64,000 nt of DNA from CATQHP01 sp965214915 (GCA_965214915.1 CBDCCP010000001.1:1488001-1552000), one strand, 5' to 3'; shown: positions 36,079-45,299, numbered from the stretch's first letter. A program made the numbers and translations. Notes: generated by a model not told the origin, from the sequence alone.

Positions 36079-39000
36079 ATTTCTCGGTTTTGCCGCGCCG
36101 CGCAAGCAGTCTTAGTATTCAGCGGCCGCGTAAGCGGCCTCGCCGCGTTACTAGCCGCCGCGGCCGGGGCGCAGCCCGCTGCCGACTGGACAATCGACAC
36201 GGTCGCGGGGAGCGCGGGGCAACTGAACTTCCCCAGTAGAGTGGCGGTGGACGGGTCGGGCAATCTCTACATTGCCGATACCGGCAACCACCGCATCCGC
36301 AAGGTCGACGCCGAAGGGACGATGACCACGGTCGAGGGGGCCGGAGAGGAGGGGTACGGCGGAGACGGCCGGCAGGCGATTCAGGCGCTGCTGAACTCTC
36401 CCCTCGACGTGGCGGTGGACGGGTCGGGCAATCTCTATATTGCCGATACCGGCAACCACCGCATCCGCAAAGTCGACGCCGACGGGATCATTACCACGGT
36501 CGCGGGGGACGGGGAGGAGGGGTACGGCGGAGACAACGATCCGGCGATCGCGGCGCAGTTGAACTCCCCCGTAGGCGTGGCGGCGGACGGGGCGGGCAAC
36601 CTCTACATTGCCGATTGGGGCAACAGGCGCATTCGCAAGATCGACGCGATGGGGTGGATTACTACGGTCGCGGGGAACGGGTCGGACGGGTGCTGCGGAG
36701 ACGACAAGCCGGCGATCGAGGCGTGGCTGGGCCGCCCCTGGAGCGTGGCGGTGGACGGGGCGGGCAACCTCTACAGTGTCAGTCGTTCCCACCAGCGCGT
36801 TCGCTGGGTCGACGCCGTCACGGGGATCATTGACACGATCGCGGGGACCGGGACGAAGGGGTATGGCGGGGACGGCGGTCCGGCGACCGCGGCAGAGTTG
36901 TCCGATTCCCGTGGCGTGGCGGTCGATGGGGCGGGCAACCTCTACATTGCCGATAGCGGCAACGACCGTATTCGCCGGGTCGACGCCGCCACAAAGAACA
37001 TCGACACGGTCGCGGGAGGAGTGACCGGAGACGGCGGTCCGGCGGTTGCAGCGCAGTTGAACTCCCCCCGAGGCGTAGCAACGGACGGGGCGGGCAACCT
37101 CTACATTGCCGATACTTTAAACTATCGCGTTCGCAAGATCGACATCGCGGGGAACATTTCCACGGTCGCGGGGGACGGGACGAGAGGGTTCAGCGGGGAC
37201 GGCCGGCAGGCGACCGAAGCGCAGATGGACTTCCCTTATGGCGCGGCGGTAGACGGGGCGGGCAACCTCTACATTGCCGATCTTATCAACCACCGTGTTC
37301 GCCGGGTCGACGCCGCGGGAAACATCGACACGGTCGCAGGGGACGGGGAGCAAGGGTACGGCGGAGACGGCGAGCCGGCGCTCCAGGCGCAGTTGCAGTA
37401 CCCCATTGACGTGGCGCTGGACGGGGCGGGCAACCTCTACATTGCCGATAGGGACAACCACCGCATTCGCCGGGTCGACGCCGACGGGATCATTACTACG
37501 GTCGCGGGGAGCGGAGAGCAAGGGTACGACGGAGACGGCGAGTCGGCGACTGCGGCGCAACTGGCCCACCCTCACGGCATGACTGTGGACGAGGCGGGCA
37601 ACCTCTACATTGCCGATACTTTCAACCACCGCATCCGCAAAGTCGACGCCGACGGGATCATTACCACGGTCGCGGGGAGCGGAGAGGAAGGGTACGACGG
37701 AGACGGCGGTCCGGCGATCGAGGCGCAGTTGGACAGTCCCCATGACGTGGCGCTGGACGGGGCAGGCAACCTCTACATTGCCGATAGGGACAACCATCGC
37801 ATCCGCTGGGTCGACGCCGACGGGAAGATTGACACGGTCGCGGGGAGCGGAGAGGAAGGGTACGACGGAGACGGCGATCCGGCGGTCGGGGCGCAGTTGG
37901 ACAGTCCCCATGACGTGGCGCTGGACGGGGCGGGCAACCTCTACATTGCCGATAGCGGCAACGACCGCATTCGCCGGGTCAGCCCGCCGCCCACGGCTGC
38001 GCTGACCGCCAACCCCACACAGATCACCAGCGGACAGTCCACCACCCTCACCTGGGCTTCGACCAACGCCGTCAGCGCCCGGATCGACAACGGCGTGGGC
38101 ACGGTCTCTCCCCCCTCCGCAGGCTCGACAACCGTCTCGCCGACGAGCAGCACTACCTACACCCTGACCGTCACCGACGCCAACGGCGCGCAGGCTGCCG
38201 CCTCCGTCACCATCACCGTTACCGCCCCGCCCACGGCTGTGTTGACCGCTACGGACGCCACCATCACCAGCGGCCAATCGACCACCCTGGAGTGGGCTTC
38301 GACCAACGCCGTCAGCGCCCGGATCGACAACGGCGTCGGCGCGGTTAGCCCTGCGGCCGGCGGCTCGACAAGCGTCTCGCCGACCGCCACCACCACCTAC
38401 ACCCTGACCGTTACCGACGCCAACGGCGCTGTCGCCCAAGCCGGCGCCACGGTCACCGTCACCGACTCCGGCCCGCCGCCCACGGCTGCGCTGAGCGCCA
38501 ACCCCACACAGATCACCAGCGGCCAGTCCACCACCCTCACCTGGACTGCGAGCAACGCCGTCAGCGCCGAGATCGACAACGGAGTCGGCGCGGTTAGCCC
38601 TGCGGCGGGAGGCTCGACAAGCGTCTCGCCGACCGCCACCACCACTTACACCCTGACCGTCAGCGCCGCCGACGGGCGGACGGCGCAGGCCTCCGTCACC
38701 ATCACCGTTACCGCCCCGCCCGCGGCTGTGCTGAGCGCCGACCCGCCGACGATCACCAGCGGCCAGTCGTCAACGCTGCGGGTAGCTGCGAGCAACGCCG
38801 TCAGCGCGGTCATTCAGCCGGGCAACCTCACCGTCTCTCTCGATCCATCCGGCGCGGGTTCGGTCAGCGTCTCCCCGGAGACCACCACCGAATACACCCT
38901 GACCGTCACCGACGCCAACAATGCTGTCGCCATCGCTACGGCCACCATCACCGTTACCGCCCCGCCCACGGCTGCGCTGAGCGCCAACCCCACCGAGATC

Positions 39001-40899
39001 GCCGGCGGAGAGTCCTCCACCCTCACCTGGACTGCGAGCAACGCCGTCAGCGCCCGGATCGACAACGGCGTCGGCGCGGTTAGCCCTGCGGCCGGCGGCT
39101 CGACAAGCGTCTCGCCGACCGCCACCACCACCTACACCCCGACCGTTACCGACGCCAACGGCGCTGTCGCCCAAGCCGGCGCCACGGTCACCGTCACCGA
39201 CTCCGGCCCGCCGCCCACGGCTGCGCTGAGCGCCAGCCCCACACAGATCGCCAGCGGCCAGTCCTCCACCCTCACCTGGACTGCGAGCAACGCCGTCAGC
39301 GCCCGGATCGACAACGGCGTCGGCGCGGTTAGCCCTGCGGCCGGCGGCTCGACAAGCGTCTCGCCGACCGCCACCACCACCTACACCCTGACCGTCAGCG
39401 CCGCCGACGGGCGGACGGCGCAGGCCTCCGTCACGGTCACCGTCGACGACGGCGATCCCCCGCCTGCCGTCACCCTGTCGGCGAACCCCACTGCGATCGC
39501 CGAGGGCGAGTCGTCCACGCTCATCTGGACTTCGACCCACGCAACCAGCGCCGCGATCGATCAGGGTATCGGCCCGGTTGCGCTCAGCGGGGCGCGCCAA
39601 GTCTCGCCGACGCGAACCACCGCTTACACCATCACAGTGCGTAACAGTGACGGCATGACGGCCGCCGCTACTGTCTCCGTCACCGTTACCGGGCCGCCCG
39701 AAGAGCCTCAGCTTCCCGTTGTGCGGGCGCGAACTATCGAATTGTCGTTTGTCCTGCCGCAGGATGCTGCGCCGGCTGCCCAACCGGTCGTGCTGTATGC
39801 CGAGAACGGCGCGGCGGACTTCCGCGCGCAGCCCGGCCCCAACTGGCTCGCGGCAGAGCCGGCAAGCGGCAGCTTGGCCGAGGACGAAGAGACGACGATT
39901 GCGGTCACGGTGGATCCGGCCGGGCTGCCCGTGGAGAGGCGCCGCGGGCTGCTGTACATTCGCTCCGGGGGGCGCATCACGGATCGGGTGCGGGTGGTCC
40001 TGGAAGTGCTGCCGCCGTTGGGGCCGGCGGTGCATGAGGCGGTGAACGCGGCGGCGATGAGCGCCTCCGGCGAGCCGGGGCTGTTCGGCCCGACGTTGCT
40101 GCCGCTGGCGCCGGGCTCGATGGTTGCGCTGCGGGGCGAGAACTTCCTGGATAGAAGCTTTGCAGAGGACGAGTTCATCGTGTCGGGGAGTTTTCCTCTG
40201 CCGGCGAACCTGGACGGCGTGCGGGTGAGCTTCGACGGCGTGGCAGCGCGGCTGTTCGCGGCGGGGCCGCAGCGCATCTACGCGCAGTTGCCGTCCGCGC
40301 TGGTCAGCGAGGCCCTGGCCCAAGGCATGGCGACGGCGACGGTGACGGTGGAGACGGCCGCGGGAGAGAGTTATCCGCGGCGCTTCCCCATAGGCGCGCA
40401 TGGGCCGGGGATCTTCACGCTGTCGGGGCAAGGAACGGGCCAGGCGGCGGTGGTTCTGGCGGGCACGACGGTGTTGGCGGCGGCGCCCGGATTCGACGGG
40501 GAGATCCAGTTGGAGCAGCCTGGGGAGATGGTCGATATCTACACTACGAGCCGGCCGGCGCGGGCGGGGGAGATCGTGGAGATTTACGCCACGGGGCTGG
40601 GGGCGGTGGAGCCGCCGATAGCCGACGGGGCGAACTCGTGCGAGCCGGAGAGTGTCTGTGCGGCGGACTTCTCGAACGTGGTGTTGCGGCACACCGTGGA
40701 GCGGCCGCAGGTATGGATCGGGGGCGTGGAAGTAGCCGATGAGGACATCTTGTTTTCGGGGTTGGCGCCGACGCTGGCGGCGATGAACATGGTGGTGGCG
40801 AGAGTGCCGGAAGGAATCGAACCGTCCAACGCCGCGGAGGCGATCATCTCCATCGGCGGCAGAACCAGCCAACCCGGCGTCACCATTGCCGTCGAGTAA
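36079..40899 (+). CDS. Secreted NHL-repeat / Ig-like-repeat protein with TIGR03437-type C-terminus
   Basis: About 1,600 residues. The frame opens after a TGA at 36073. Residues encoded from about 36130 (SGLAALLAAAAGAQPAADW) look like a signal peptide, but there is no ATG, GTG or TTG in frame before GTG 36241; only ATT at 36079 could start earlier. Next come about 11 NHL-type repeats of 56 residues (GNLYIADxGNHRIRKVD, TTVAGxG), enough for one or two beta-propellers. Seven Ig-like repeats of about 82 residues follow (LSANPTxI, SGQSTTLTW, YTLTV). Then a C-terminal domain (about 40020-40895) resembling the Solibacter-type TIGR03437 family, with NFLDRSF and EIYATGLGAVEPP. Likely a surface or secreted binding protein. 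It ends 23 bases before an IS5 copy. Confidence 0.85.
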   Translation: MSRFCRAAQAVLVFSGRVSGLAALLAAAAGAQPAADWTIDTVAGSAGQLNFPSRVAVDGSGNLYIADTGNHRIRKVDAEGTMTTVEGAGEEGYGGDGRQAIQALLNSPLDVAVDGSGNLYIADTGNHRIRKVDADGIITTVAGDGEEGYGGDNDPAIAAQLNSPVGVAADGAGNLYIADWGNRRIRKIDAMGWITTVAGNGSDGCCGDDKPAIEAWLGRPWSVAVDGAGNLYSVSRSHQRVRWVDAVTGIIDTIAGTGTKGYGGDGGPATAAELSDSRGVAVDGAGNLYIADSGNDRIRRVDAATKNIDTVAGGVTGDGGPAVAAQLNSPRGVATDGAGNLYIADTLNYRVRKIDIAGNISTVAGDGTRGFSGDGRQATEAQMDFPYGAAVDGAGNLYIADLINHRVRRVDAAGNIDTVAGDGEQGYGGDGEPALQAQLQYPIDVALDGAGNLYIADRDNHRIRRVDADGIITTVAGSGEQGYDGDGESATAAQLAHPHGMTVDEAGNLYIADTFNHRIRKVDADGIITTVAGSGEEGYDGDGGPAIEAQLDSPHDVALDGAGNLYIADRDNHRIRWVDADGKIDTVAGSGEEGYDGDGDPAVGAQLDSPHDVALDGAGNLYIADSGNDRIRRVSPPPTAALTANPTQITSGQSTTLTWASTNAVSARIDNGVGTVSPPSAGSTTVSPTSSTTYTLTVTDANGAQAAASVTITVTAPPTAVLTATDATITSGQSTTLEWASTNAVSARIDNGVGAVSPAAGGSTSVSPTATTTYTLTVTDANGAVAQAGATVTVTDSGPPPTAALSANPTQITSGQSTTLTWTASNAVSAEIDNGVGAVSPAAGGSTSVSPTATTTYTLTVSAADGRTAQASVTITVTAPPAAVLSADPPTITSGQSSTLRVAASNAVSAVIQPGNLTVSLDPSGAGSVSVSPETTTEYTLTVTDANNAVAIATATITVTAPPTAALSANPTEIAGGESSTLTWTASNAVSARIDNGVGAVSPAAGGSTSVSPTATTTYTPTVTDANGAVAQAGATVTVTDSGPPPTAALSASPTQIASGQSSTLTWTASNAVSARIDNGVGAVSPAAGGSTSVSPTATTTYTLTVSAADGRTAQASVTVTVDDGDPPPAVTLSANPTAIAEGESSTLIWTSTHATSAAIDQGIGPVALSGARQVSPTRTTAYTITVRNSDGMTAAATVSVTVTGPPEEPQLPVVRARTIELSFVLPQDAAPAAQPVVLYAENGAADFRAQPGPNWLAAEPASGSLAEDEETTIAVTVDPAGLPVERRRGLLYIRSGGRITDRVRVVLEVLPPLGPAVHEAVNAAAMSASGEPGLFGPTLLPLAPGSMVALRGENFLDRSFAEDEFIVSGSFPLPANLDGVRVSFDGVAARLFAAGPQRIYAQLPSALVSEALAQGMATATVTVETAAGESYPRRFPIGAHGPGIFTLSGQGTGQAAVVLAGTTVLAAAPGFDGEIQLEQPGEMVDIYTTSRPARAGEIVEIYATGLGAVEPPIADGANSCEPESVCAADFSNVVLRHTVERPQVWIGGVEVADEDILFSGLAPTLAAMNMVVARVPEGIEPSNAAEAIISIGGRTSQPGVTIAVE
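36100..36127 (+). repeat. Short intergenic repeat, copy 7 (degenerate)
   Basis: GCGCAAGCAGTCTTAGTATTCAGCGGC, a degenerate copy with one heptamer-like unit. It overlaps the start region of the large NHL-repeat gene. Confidence 0.4.
36241..37980 (+). repeat. Coding tandem repeats, 168-bp period (NHL)
   Basis: About eleven units of 168 bp, each containing a near-constant block coding for AGNLYIAD. One unit (near 36765) is diverged to NLYSVSRS. Period and frame are kept throughout, so this is a protein repeat. Confidence 0.85.
37981..39705 (+). repeat. Coding tandem repeats, Ig-like, about 245-bp period
   Basis: Seven units, each beginning PPTAALSANP or a variant and ending TVTVT. Blocks 38305-38500 and 39040-39235 are identical except for one base (T to C, changing Leu to Pro in YTLTV), a sign of recent duplication or gene conversion. 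Confidence 0.8.
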
Positions 40900-40922
40900 C
40901 GGCACGAGCAAGTCGGCGTTAA

Positions 40923-42157
40923 GGAAACTCTGAACAAGCAGGCTATTGACTGGGATAATAAGGGGAGAGCAGCGGGCACGGGGAATAAGGGGGAGAGCGA
41001 TGGCGCAGCGGACGTTTGCAGAATTGGAGTACGAGGGGAAGAAGAAGCAGACGAGGCGGGAGAAGTTTCTGGCACGGATGGAGGACTTGATTCCGTGGGA
41101 GCGCATGGAGGAGCGCATCCGCCCGTACTACCCCCAAGCGGGGCGGGGGCGGCGACCGTACGCGTTGGCGGTGATGCTGCGCGTGCATTGCGTGCAGTTG
41201 TTTTACAACGTGAGCGATCCGGGGATGGAGGACATGCTGTACGAGATCGAGTCGGTGCGGCGCTTCGTGGGCTTGCGTTTGGGGGATGCGCTGCCGGACG
41301 AGACGACGATTTTGAACTTTCGGCATCTGTTGGAGCGGCACGAGTTGGGCGGGAAGCTGATGGCGGAGATCAACGCGCACTTGGCGGAGCAAGGCTTGCG
41401 GCTGCGGGAGGGGACGATTCTGGACGCGACGATCATCGCGGCGCCGAGTTCGACGAAGAACAAGAAGCGGAGTCGCGACCCACAGATGCATCAGACCAAG
41501 AAGGGGAATCAATGGTATTTCGGGATGAAGGCGCATATCGGCGTGGACGCCGAGACGGGGCTGACGCATAGCGTGGCGGCGACGGCGGCGAACGTGGCGG
41601 ATGTGACCCAAGGGCATGAGTTGCTGCACGGCGGGGAGCGGGAGGTGTGCGCGGATGCGGGTTACCAGGGGATCGACAAGCGCGCGGAGCATCGGGGGCG
41701 TAAGGTGCGCTGGCAAGTGGCCTTGAAGGCTGGGCAGCGGCGGCGCTTGGCGGCGGGCAGCGCGGAGGCGCGGGCGGAGCGGCGCAAGGCAGAGGTGCGG
41801 GCCAAGGTGGAGCACCCGTTTCTGTACGTGAAGCGGCACTTTGGCTACGCCAAGGTGCGCTATCGCGGCTTGGCCAAGAACCGGGAGCGGATCAGTCTGC
41901 TGTTGGGCTTCGCCAATCTGCTGCTTGCCGGGCGCTACGCGACGGCCTGAGCGCCACAATACAGGAGTCGTGCGTCCATGCCGGCGCCAAGCCGCAGAAG
42001 CGGAGTCGAAGCCGTCGCTGCGGGGTCAAAAATTGGCGTTGCGAAGTCAAAATCGGCAGGATTCAGCCGCAAAATTCGCCGGCAGCCCGGCTGCAACCGC
42101 TCCTTACGGACAACTTCAACCAGCCAACGCGCCAAAACCACTTTATTCAGACTTTCC
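40923..42157 (+). mobile_element. IS5-group insertion sequence, copy 1 (intact)
   Basis: 1,235 bp bounded by imperfect inverted repeats GGAAACTCTGAACAAG (left) and GGAAAGTCTGAATAAAG (right, read inward). It is flanked on both sides by TTAA (40919-40922 and 42158-42161), a 4-bp target duplication of the YTAR type used by IS5. It carries one transposase gene and about 200 bp of non-coding tail. It lies between two convergent genes and breaks neither. Confidence 0.95.
41000..41950 (+). CDS. IS5-group transposase (copy 1)
   Basis: 316 residues from ATG 41000, preceded by GGGGGAGAG; the frame is open to a TTG at 40946. The protein closely follows E. coli IS5 transposase: TFAELEYEGKKKQTRREKF, RPYALAVMLRVHCVQ, and DDE residues in LDATIIAAPSST, ADAGYQG and VEHPFLYVKRHFG. 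It differs from copy 2 at two residues: Met for Leu in ERMEERI and His for Gln in QMHQTKKG. A long antisense frame within it is a shadow. Confidence 0.95.
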   Translation: MAQRTFAELEYEGKKKQTRREKFLARMEDLIPWERMEERIRPYYPQAGRGRRPYALAVMLRVHCVQLFYNVSDPGMEDMLYEIESVRRFVGLRLGDALPDETTILNFRHLLERHELGGKLMAEINAHLAEQGLRLREGTILDATIIAAPSSTKNKKRSRDPQMHQTKKGNQWYFGMKAHIGVDAETGLTHSVAATAANVADVTQGHELLHGGEREVCADAGYQGIDKRAEHRGRKVRWQVALKAGQRRRLAAGSAEARAERRKAEVRAKVEHPFLYVKRHFGYAKVRYRGLAKNRERISLLLGFANLLLAGRYATA

Positions 42158-42167
42158 TTAACGGCGC

Positions 42168-43613
42168 TCAGCCCGGGCGGGCGATCGCGGCGCGGTCCGC
42201 CTCGACCGCTTCGAACCAGTTTTCAAGATCCCGGAGCATCCGGCGCACGCGGGCAGGATGCGCTGCCGCGAGATCGTGCGCCTCCCCGGGGTCTGCGGCC
42301 ACATTGTAGAGTTCCGGCGGCTCGGGCTCTTGCGGCTTCAGGCGCGGCGCGGGCAGGATGCGTTCGATGCTCGCCGGGTTTTCCTTGTGCTTGAGGTCCG
42401 CCTCGACGAAGGCGGCAGTGCGGGCGATGTCTTCGTCGGATGCGCACAGATCGTTGCTGAAAAACCGCGTGCCGCGAATCAGCGGCCGCACCAGCTTCCA
42501 GTCGCCGTCGCGGACCGCCGCATTCGTTCCCACGTTGGGAAAGTAAAAATTCCATTGCCAGAACCGCCGCGGCTCGACCTCGAAAGGCTCGCTGCGCAGC
42601 AACGGCGCAAGATCGCGGCCGTCCACCGCCGGGCCGGACGGGCGCTCGATGCCGCACAGCGACAGCAGAGTCGGCATCCAATCGGTAAAGTGCGTCAACG
42701 CGTCGCAAAACCGATTCGAGGCGATGCCGCCCGGCAGGCGCGCGACCATCGGCACGCGGATGCCCCCTTCGTTGACCCAGCCCTTGCTGCCCCGCATCCC
42801 CGCGTTGAAGCGCTCGTTGAATACCGCCTCGCCCTTTTCAAGCATGTAGGGCGGATTGAAAAACGCCGGCCCGTTGTCGCTGGTGAAAGCAACGACGGTG
42901 TTCTCGGCCAAGCCCTCGCGGTCGAGTTTTTCGAGGATGCGGCCAATGCCTTCGTCCATGCGCTCGATCATGGCGTAGGTCGTCGCCACGATACGGTTGA
43001 AGCCTTGGGAGCGGTAATGCTCGACGCGGTCCGCCGCCGCCTGGAACGGCGAGTGCGGAGCGCTGTAAGGCAGATAGAGGAAGAACGGGGCGTTCCGCTT
43101 GCGGTGGATGAAGTCGAGCGCTTCGTCGGTCAACAGATCGGTGAGATACGTCCCGTCGGAAGGCGAGAGCGCATCGTTGCGCCGCAGATGGTAGCGGTAA
43201 TAATCGCTCCAACCGCCGCAAAAGCCGGTGAACTCGTCGAAGCCGCGCGCATTCGGCTCGTAGCGCCGGTCGAACGTTCCGTTATGCCACTTGCCGACCA
43301 AGCCGGTGGCGTAACCGGCTGCGCGGAAGGCGTCGGCGATGGTGACCTCGCGCAGAGCGATGCGGTCGAGCCCGTGGATTTCATGCTGCGTAATTGCGCC
43401 GGTGCGATGCGGATACCGCCCCGTAAGCAGCGCGGCCCGCGCCGGCGCGCAGATCGGCGACGCCGAATAGTGCTGCCGGAAGCACGTTCCCTCGGCAACA
43501 AGACGGTCGAGATGGGGCGTTTTCACAGCGCCCTCGTTGAAAACGCCGCAGTCGCCGTAGCCCATGTCGTCGGCAAGAATCAGGATGACGTTGGTTCGCG
43601 TGCGTTGGGGCAT
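42168..43613 (-). CDS. Sulfatase (Cys-type)
   Basis: 481 residues from ATG 43613. No clear signal peptide follows this start (MPQRTRTNVILILADDMGYG); an upstream ATG at 43652 gives no better one. The formylglycine motif is C-A-P-A-R in ICAPARAALLTGR. LADDMGYGDCG, GLVGKWHNGTF and FTSDNGP complete the active site. The C-terminal region keeps the short beta-alpha domain of the family. It may act on an internalised sulfated sugar if truly unexported. It starts about 100 bp from the divergent rsmI. Confidence 0.9.
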   Translation of the reverse strand: MPQRTRTNVILILADDMGYGDCGVFNEGAVKTPHLDRLVAEGTCFRQHYSASPICAPARAALLTGRYPHRTGAITQHEIHGLDRIALREVTIADAFRAAGYATGLVGKWHNGTFDRRYEPNARGFDEFTGFCGGWSDYYRYHLRRNDALSPSDGTYLTDLLTDEALDFIHRKRNAPFFLYLPYSAPHSPFQAAADRVEHYRSQGFNRIVATTYAMIERMDEGIGRILEKLDREGLAENTVVAFTSDNGPAFFNPPYMLEKGEAVFNERFNAGMRGSKGWVNEGGIRVPMVARLPGGIASNRFCDALTHFTDWMPTLLSLCGIERPSGPAVDGRDLAPLLRSEPFEVEPRRFWQWNFYFPNVGTNAAVRDGDWKLVRPLIRGTRFFSNDLCASDEDIARTAAFVEADLKHKENPASIERILPAPRLKPQEPEPPELYNVAADPGEAHDLAAAHPARVRRMLRDLENWFEAVEADRAAIARPG

Positions 43614-43716
43614 GAGCGTACTTTCAGGCGCTGCCGCCGAGGGCGTCTCCACAGTGTACGGAATCGCTCGGCGGCGTCGCCGACCGGCATCCGTGCCATA
43701 GTGTGAAGCAGCACCT

Positions 43717-44550
43717 ATGGCGGGCGTGATTTATCTGGTCGCCACTCCCATCGGCAACCTGGAAGACATCACTCTGCGCGCGTTGCGGACACTGCGCGAG
43801 GTCGATCTCGTCGCCTGCGAAGACACCCGCCATACCGGCCGCTTGTTGCGCCGTTTCGAGATCGACAAGCCGCTCCTCAGCTACCGCGACCGCAACGAGG
43901 CGGCGCGCGCCGCCGAGCTGGTCGAGCGGGCGCAAGGCGGGGAGTCGATCGCGGTCGTCTCCGACGCCGGCACGCCCGGCATCTCCGACCCCGGTTTCCG
44001 CGTGGCGCGGGCGGCCGCCGCGGCCGGCGTCCGCGTGGCGCCCATTCCCGGCGCGAGCGCCGCCCTGGCCGCTCTAGCGGCCTCGGGCCTGCCGACCGAC
44101 CGCTTCCGCTTCGAAGGCTTCCTGCCGCCACGCAAGGCGAAACGCCGCGCCGCCCTGGAAGCGCTGCGAACCGAGACGGCTACCGTCGTTCTCTACGAAG
44201 CCCCGCACAGAATCGTCGACTCCCTGCGGGACATCGCCGCGATCCTCGGGGAGCGGCCGCTGGCGCTGGCCCGCGAATTGACCAAGCTGCACGAGGAGTA
44301 CCTGCGGGGAACGGCAGAGGATCTCGTTGCCGAGATCGCAGGGCGCCCCGCGGTGAAAGGCGAGATCGTGCTGCTCATCGGCGGCGCGGAGGCCGCCGAA
44401 ACGGCCGGCCGCGCCCCTCTGGAAACCCGAGTCGACGAGTTGATCGGCGAAGGCGTCGACAGGATGGACGCCATCAAGCGCGCGGCCCGGGAACGCGGCC
44501 TGCGCAAGCGGGACGCCTACCGGATTCTGGAATCCCGGCGCAACGACTGA
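43717..44550 (+). CDS. rsmI: 16S rRNA (cytidine-1402-2'-O)-methyltransferase
   Basis: 277 residues, normal length. RsmI methylates the 2'-O of C1402 in 16S rRNA. It has the tetrapyrrole-methylase fold with LVATPIGNLEDITLRAL, CEDTRHTGRLL, VSDAGTPGISDPGF and PGASAALAALAASGLP, all diagnostic. The C-terminal part contains LYEAPHRIVDSL and GEIVLLIGG. It is followed 32 bases later by a DUF1080 gene on the same strand. Confidence 0.95.
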   Translation: MAGVIYLVATPIGNLEDITLRALRTLREVDLVACEDTRHTGRLLRRFEIDKPLLSYRDRNEAARAAELVERAQGGESIAVVSDAGTPGISDPGFRVARAAAAAGVRVAPIPGASAALAALAASGLPTDRFRFEGFLPPRKAKRRAALEALRTETATVVLYEAPHRIVDSLRDIAAILGERPLALARELTKLHEEYLRGTAEDLVAEIAGRPAVKGEIVLLIGGAEAAETAGRAPLETRVDELIGEGVDRMDAIKRAARERGLRKRDAYRILESRRND

Positions 44551-44582
44551 CGTAAGCCGCGGGCTGATAGCATGAATAGGCA

Positions 44583-45227
44583 ATGAAACATTGGTTGAGC
44601 GCGGCCGCCGCCTTTCTTCTGCTGGTTTCCGCGGGCATGGCGCAGAACCGCCCGCGCGCGCTCGGCGCCGAGTGGCAGTCGCTGTTCAACGGCAAAGACC
44701 TGTCCGGCTGGAAAAAGGTCGGCAAGGAGAAGTGGGAAGTCGTCGACGGCGCCATCTTCGGCCAGGGAATTACCGACGAGTACGGCTATCTGGTCACTGA
44801 AAAATCTTACCGCGACTTCCATCTGTCGCTTCGCTTCAAGTGCGAGGCCGACGGCAACAGCGGCGTCTATATCCATACCGCGTTCGAGGGCGATACGCCG
44901 AAAATCGTCGCCGGACGGCAAATCGAAATCGATCGTACGCTAGGCCGGCACACCGGCGGGATCTACGGCGACGGCAAAGGCTGGATCGCTTGGCCGTCTC
45001 CGCAATACGAGACGGTAATCCGACCCTACGATTGGAACGACATGTTGATCGCGGTCGAGGGCAATCATTACGTCGTCCATCTGAACGGCATCCGCGTGTT
45101 GGATTTTACATACCCCTCTCCGGGCGCCGAAGAAGGAACGATCGCGCTGCAGTTGCATTCGGGCGGCGAGGGCAAGATGCGCTTCAAGGATATTTTCGTG
45201 CGCGATCTTTCCCCGGCCCGTCCGTAA
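44583..45227 (+). CDS. DUF1080 (3-keto-disaccharide hydrolase) domain protein
   Basis: 214 residues with a signal peptide (about 1-22). The single domain matches DUF1080: WQSLFNGKDLSGWKKVG, WEVVDGAIFGQG, DFHLSLRFKCEADGNSGVYI, and YDWNDMLIAVEGN. This concanavalin-like fold is found in secreted proteins acting on keto-disaccharides and other glycans. The gene fits a polysaccharide-degrading lifestyle with the sulfatases nearby. Confidence 0.88.
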   Translation: MKHWLSAAAAFLLLVSAGMAQNRPRALGAEWQSLFNGKDLSGWKKVGKEKWEVVDGAIFGQGITDEYGYLVTEKSYRDFHLSLRFKCEADGNSGVYIHTAFEGDTPKIVAGRQIEIDRTLGRHTGGIYGDGKGWIAWPSPQYETVIRPYDWNDMLIAVEGNHYVVHLNGIRVLDFTYPSPGAEEGTIALQLHSGGEGKMRFKDIFVRDLSPARP

Positions 45228-45248
45228 GCCGGCGGCGCCTTGCCGCCT

Positions 45249-45290
45249 GTGCAGCGGTCTTGCTATCCACTATTCACTATCCACTGGCCG
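45249..45290 (+). repeat. Short intergenic repeat, copy 8 (best copy, three heptamers)
   Basis: GTGCAGCGGTCTTG followed by CTATCCA (45263-45269), CTATTCA (45270-45276), CTATCCA (45277-45283) and CTGG. It lies between two convergent genes, DUF1080 and an enolase-superfamily enzyme. This is the clearest example and defines the consensus. Confidence 0.65.
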
Positions 45291-45299
45291 CGCAGCGGC

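Noticed and set aside
36241..37980. Possible CRISPR-like or structural DNA repeat array
   Set aside because: The period is 168 bp, always in frame, and the constant block encodes the NHL core; there are no variable spacers between short identical repeats.
37117..41118. Long minus-strand reading frames opposite the NHL/Ig repeats and part of the IS
   Set aside because: Their repeats mirror the coding repeats on the plus strand; nothing in them resembles a known protein.
40943..41959. Antisense frame of 338 codons inside the IS5 copies
   Set aside because: Present in both copies only because the copies are nearly identical; Leu/Pro/Arg-rich with no known family.
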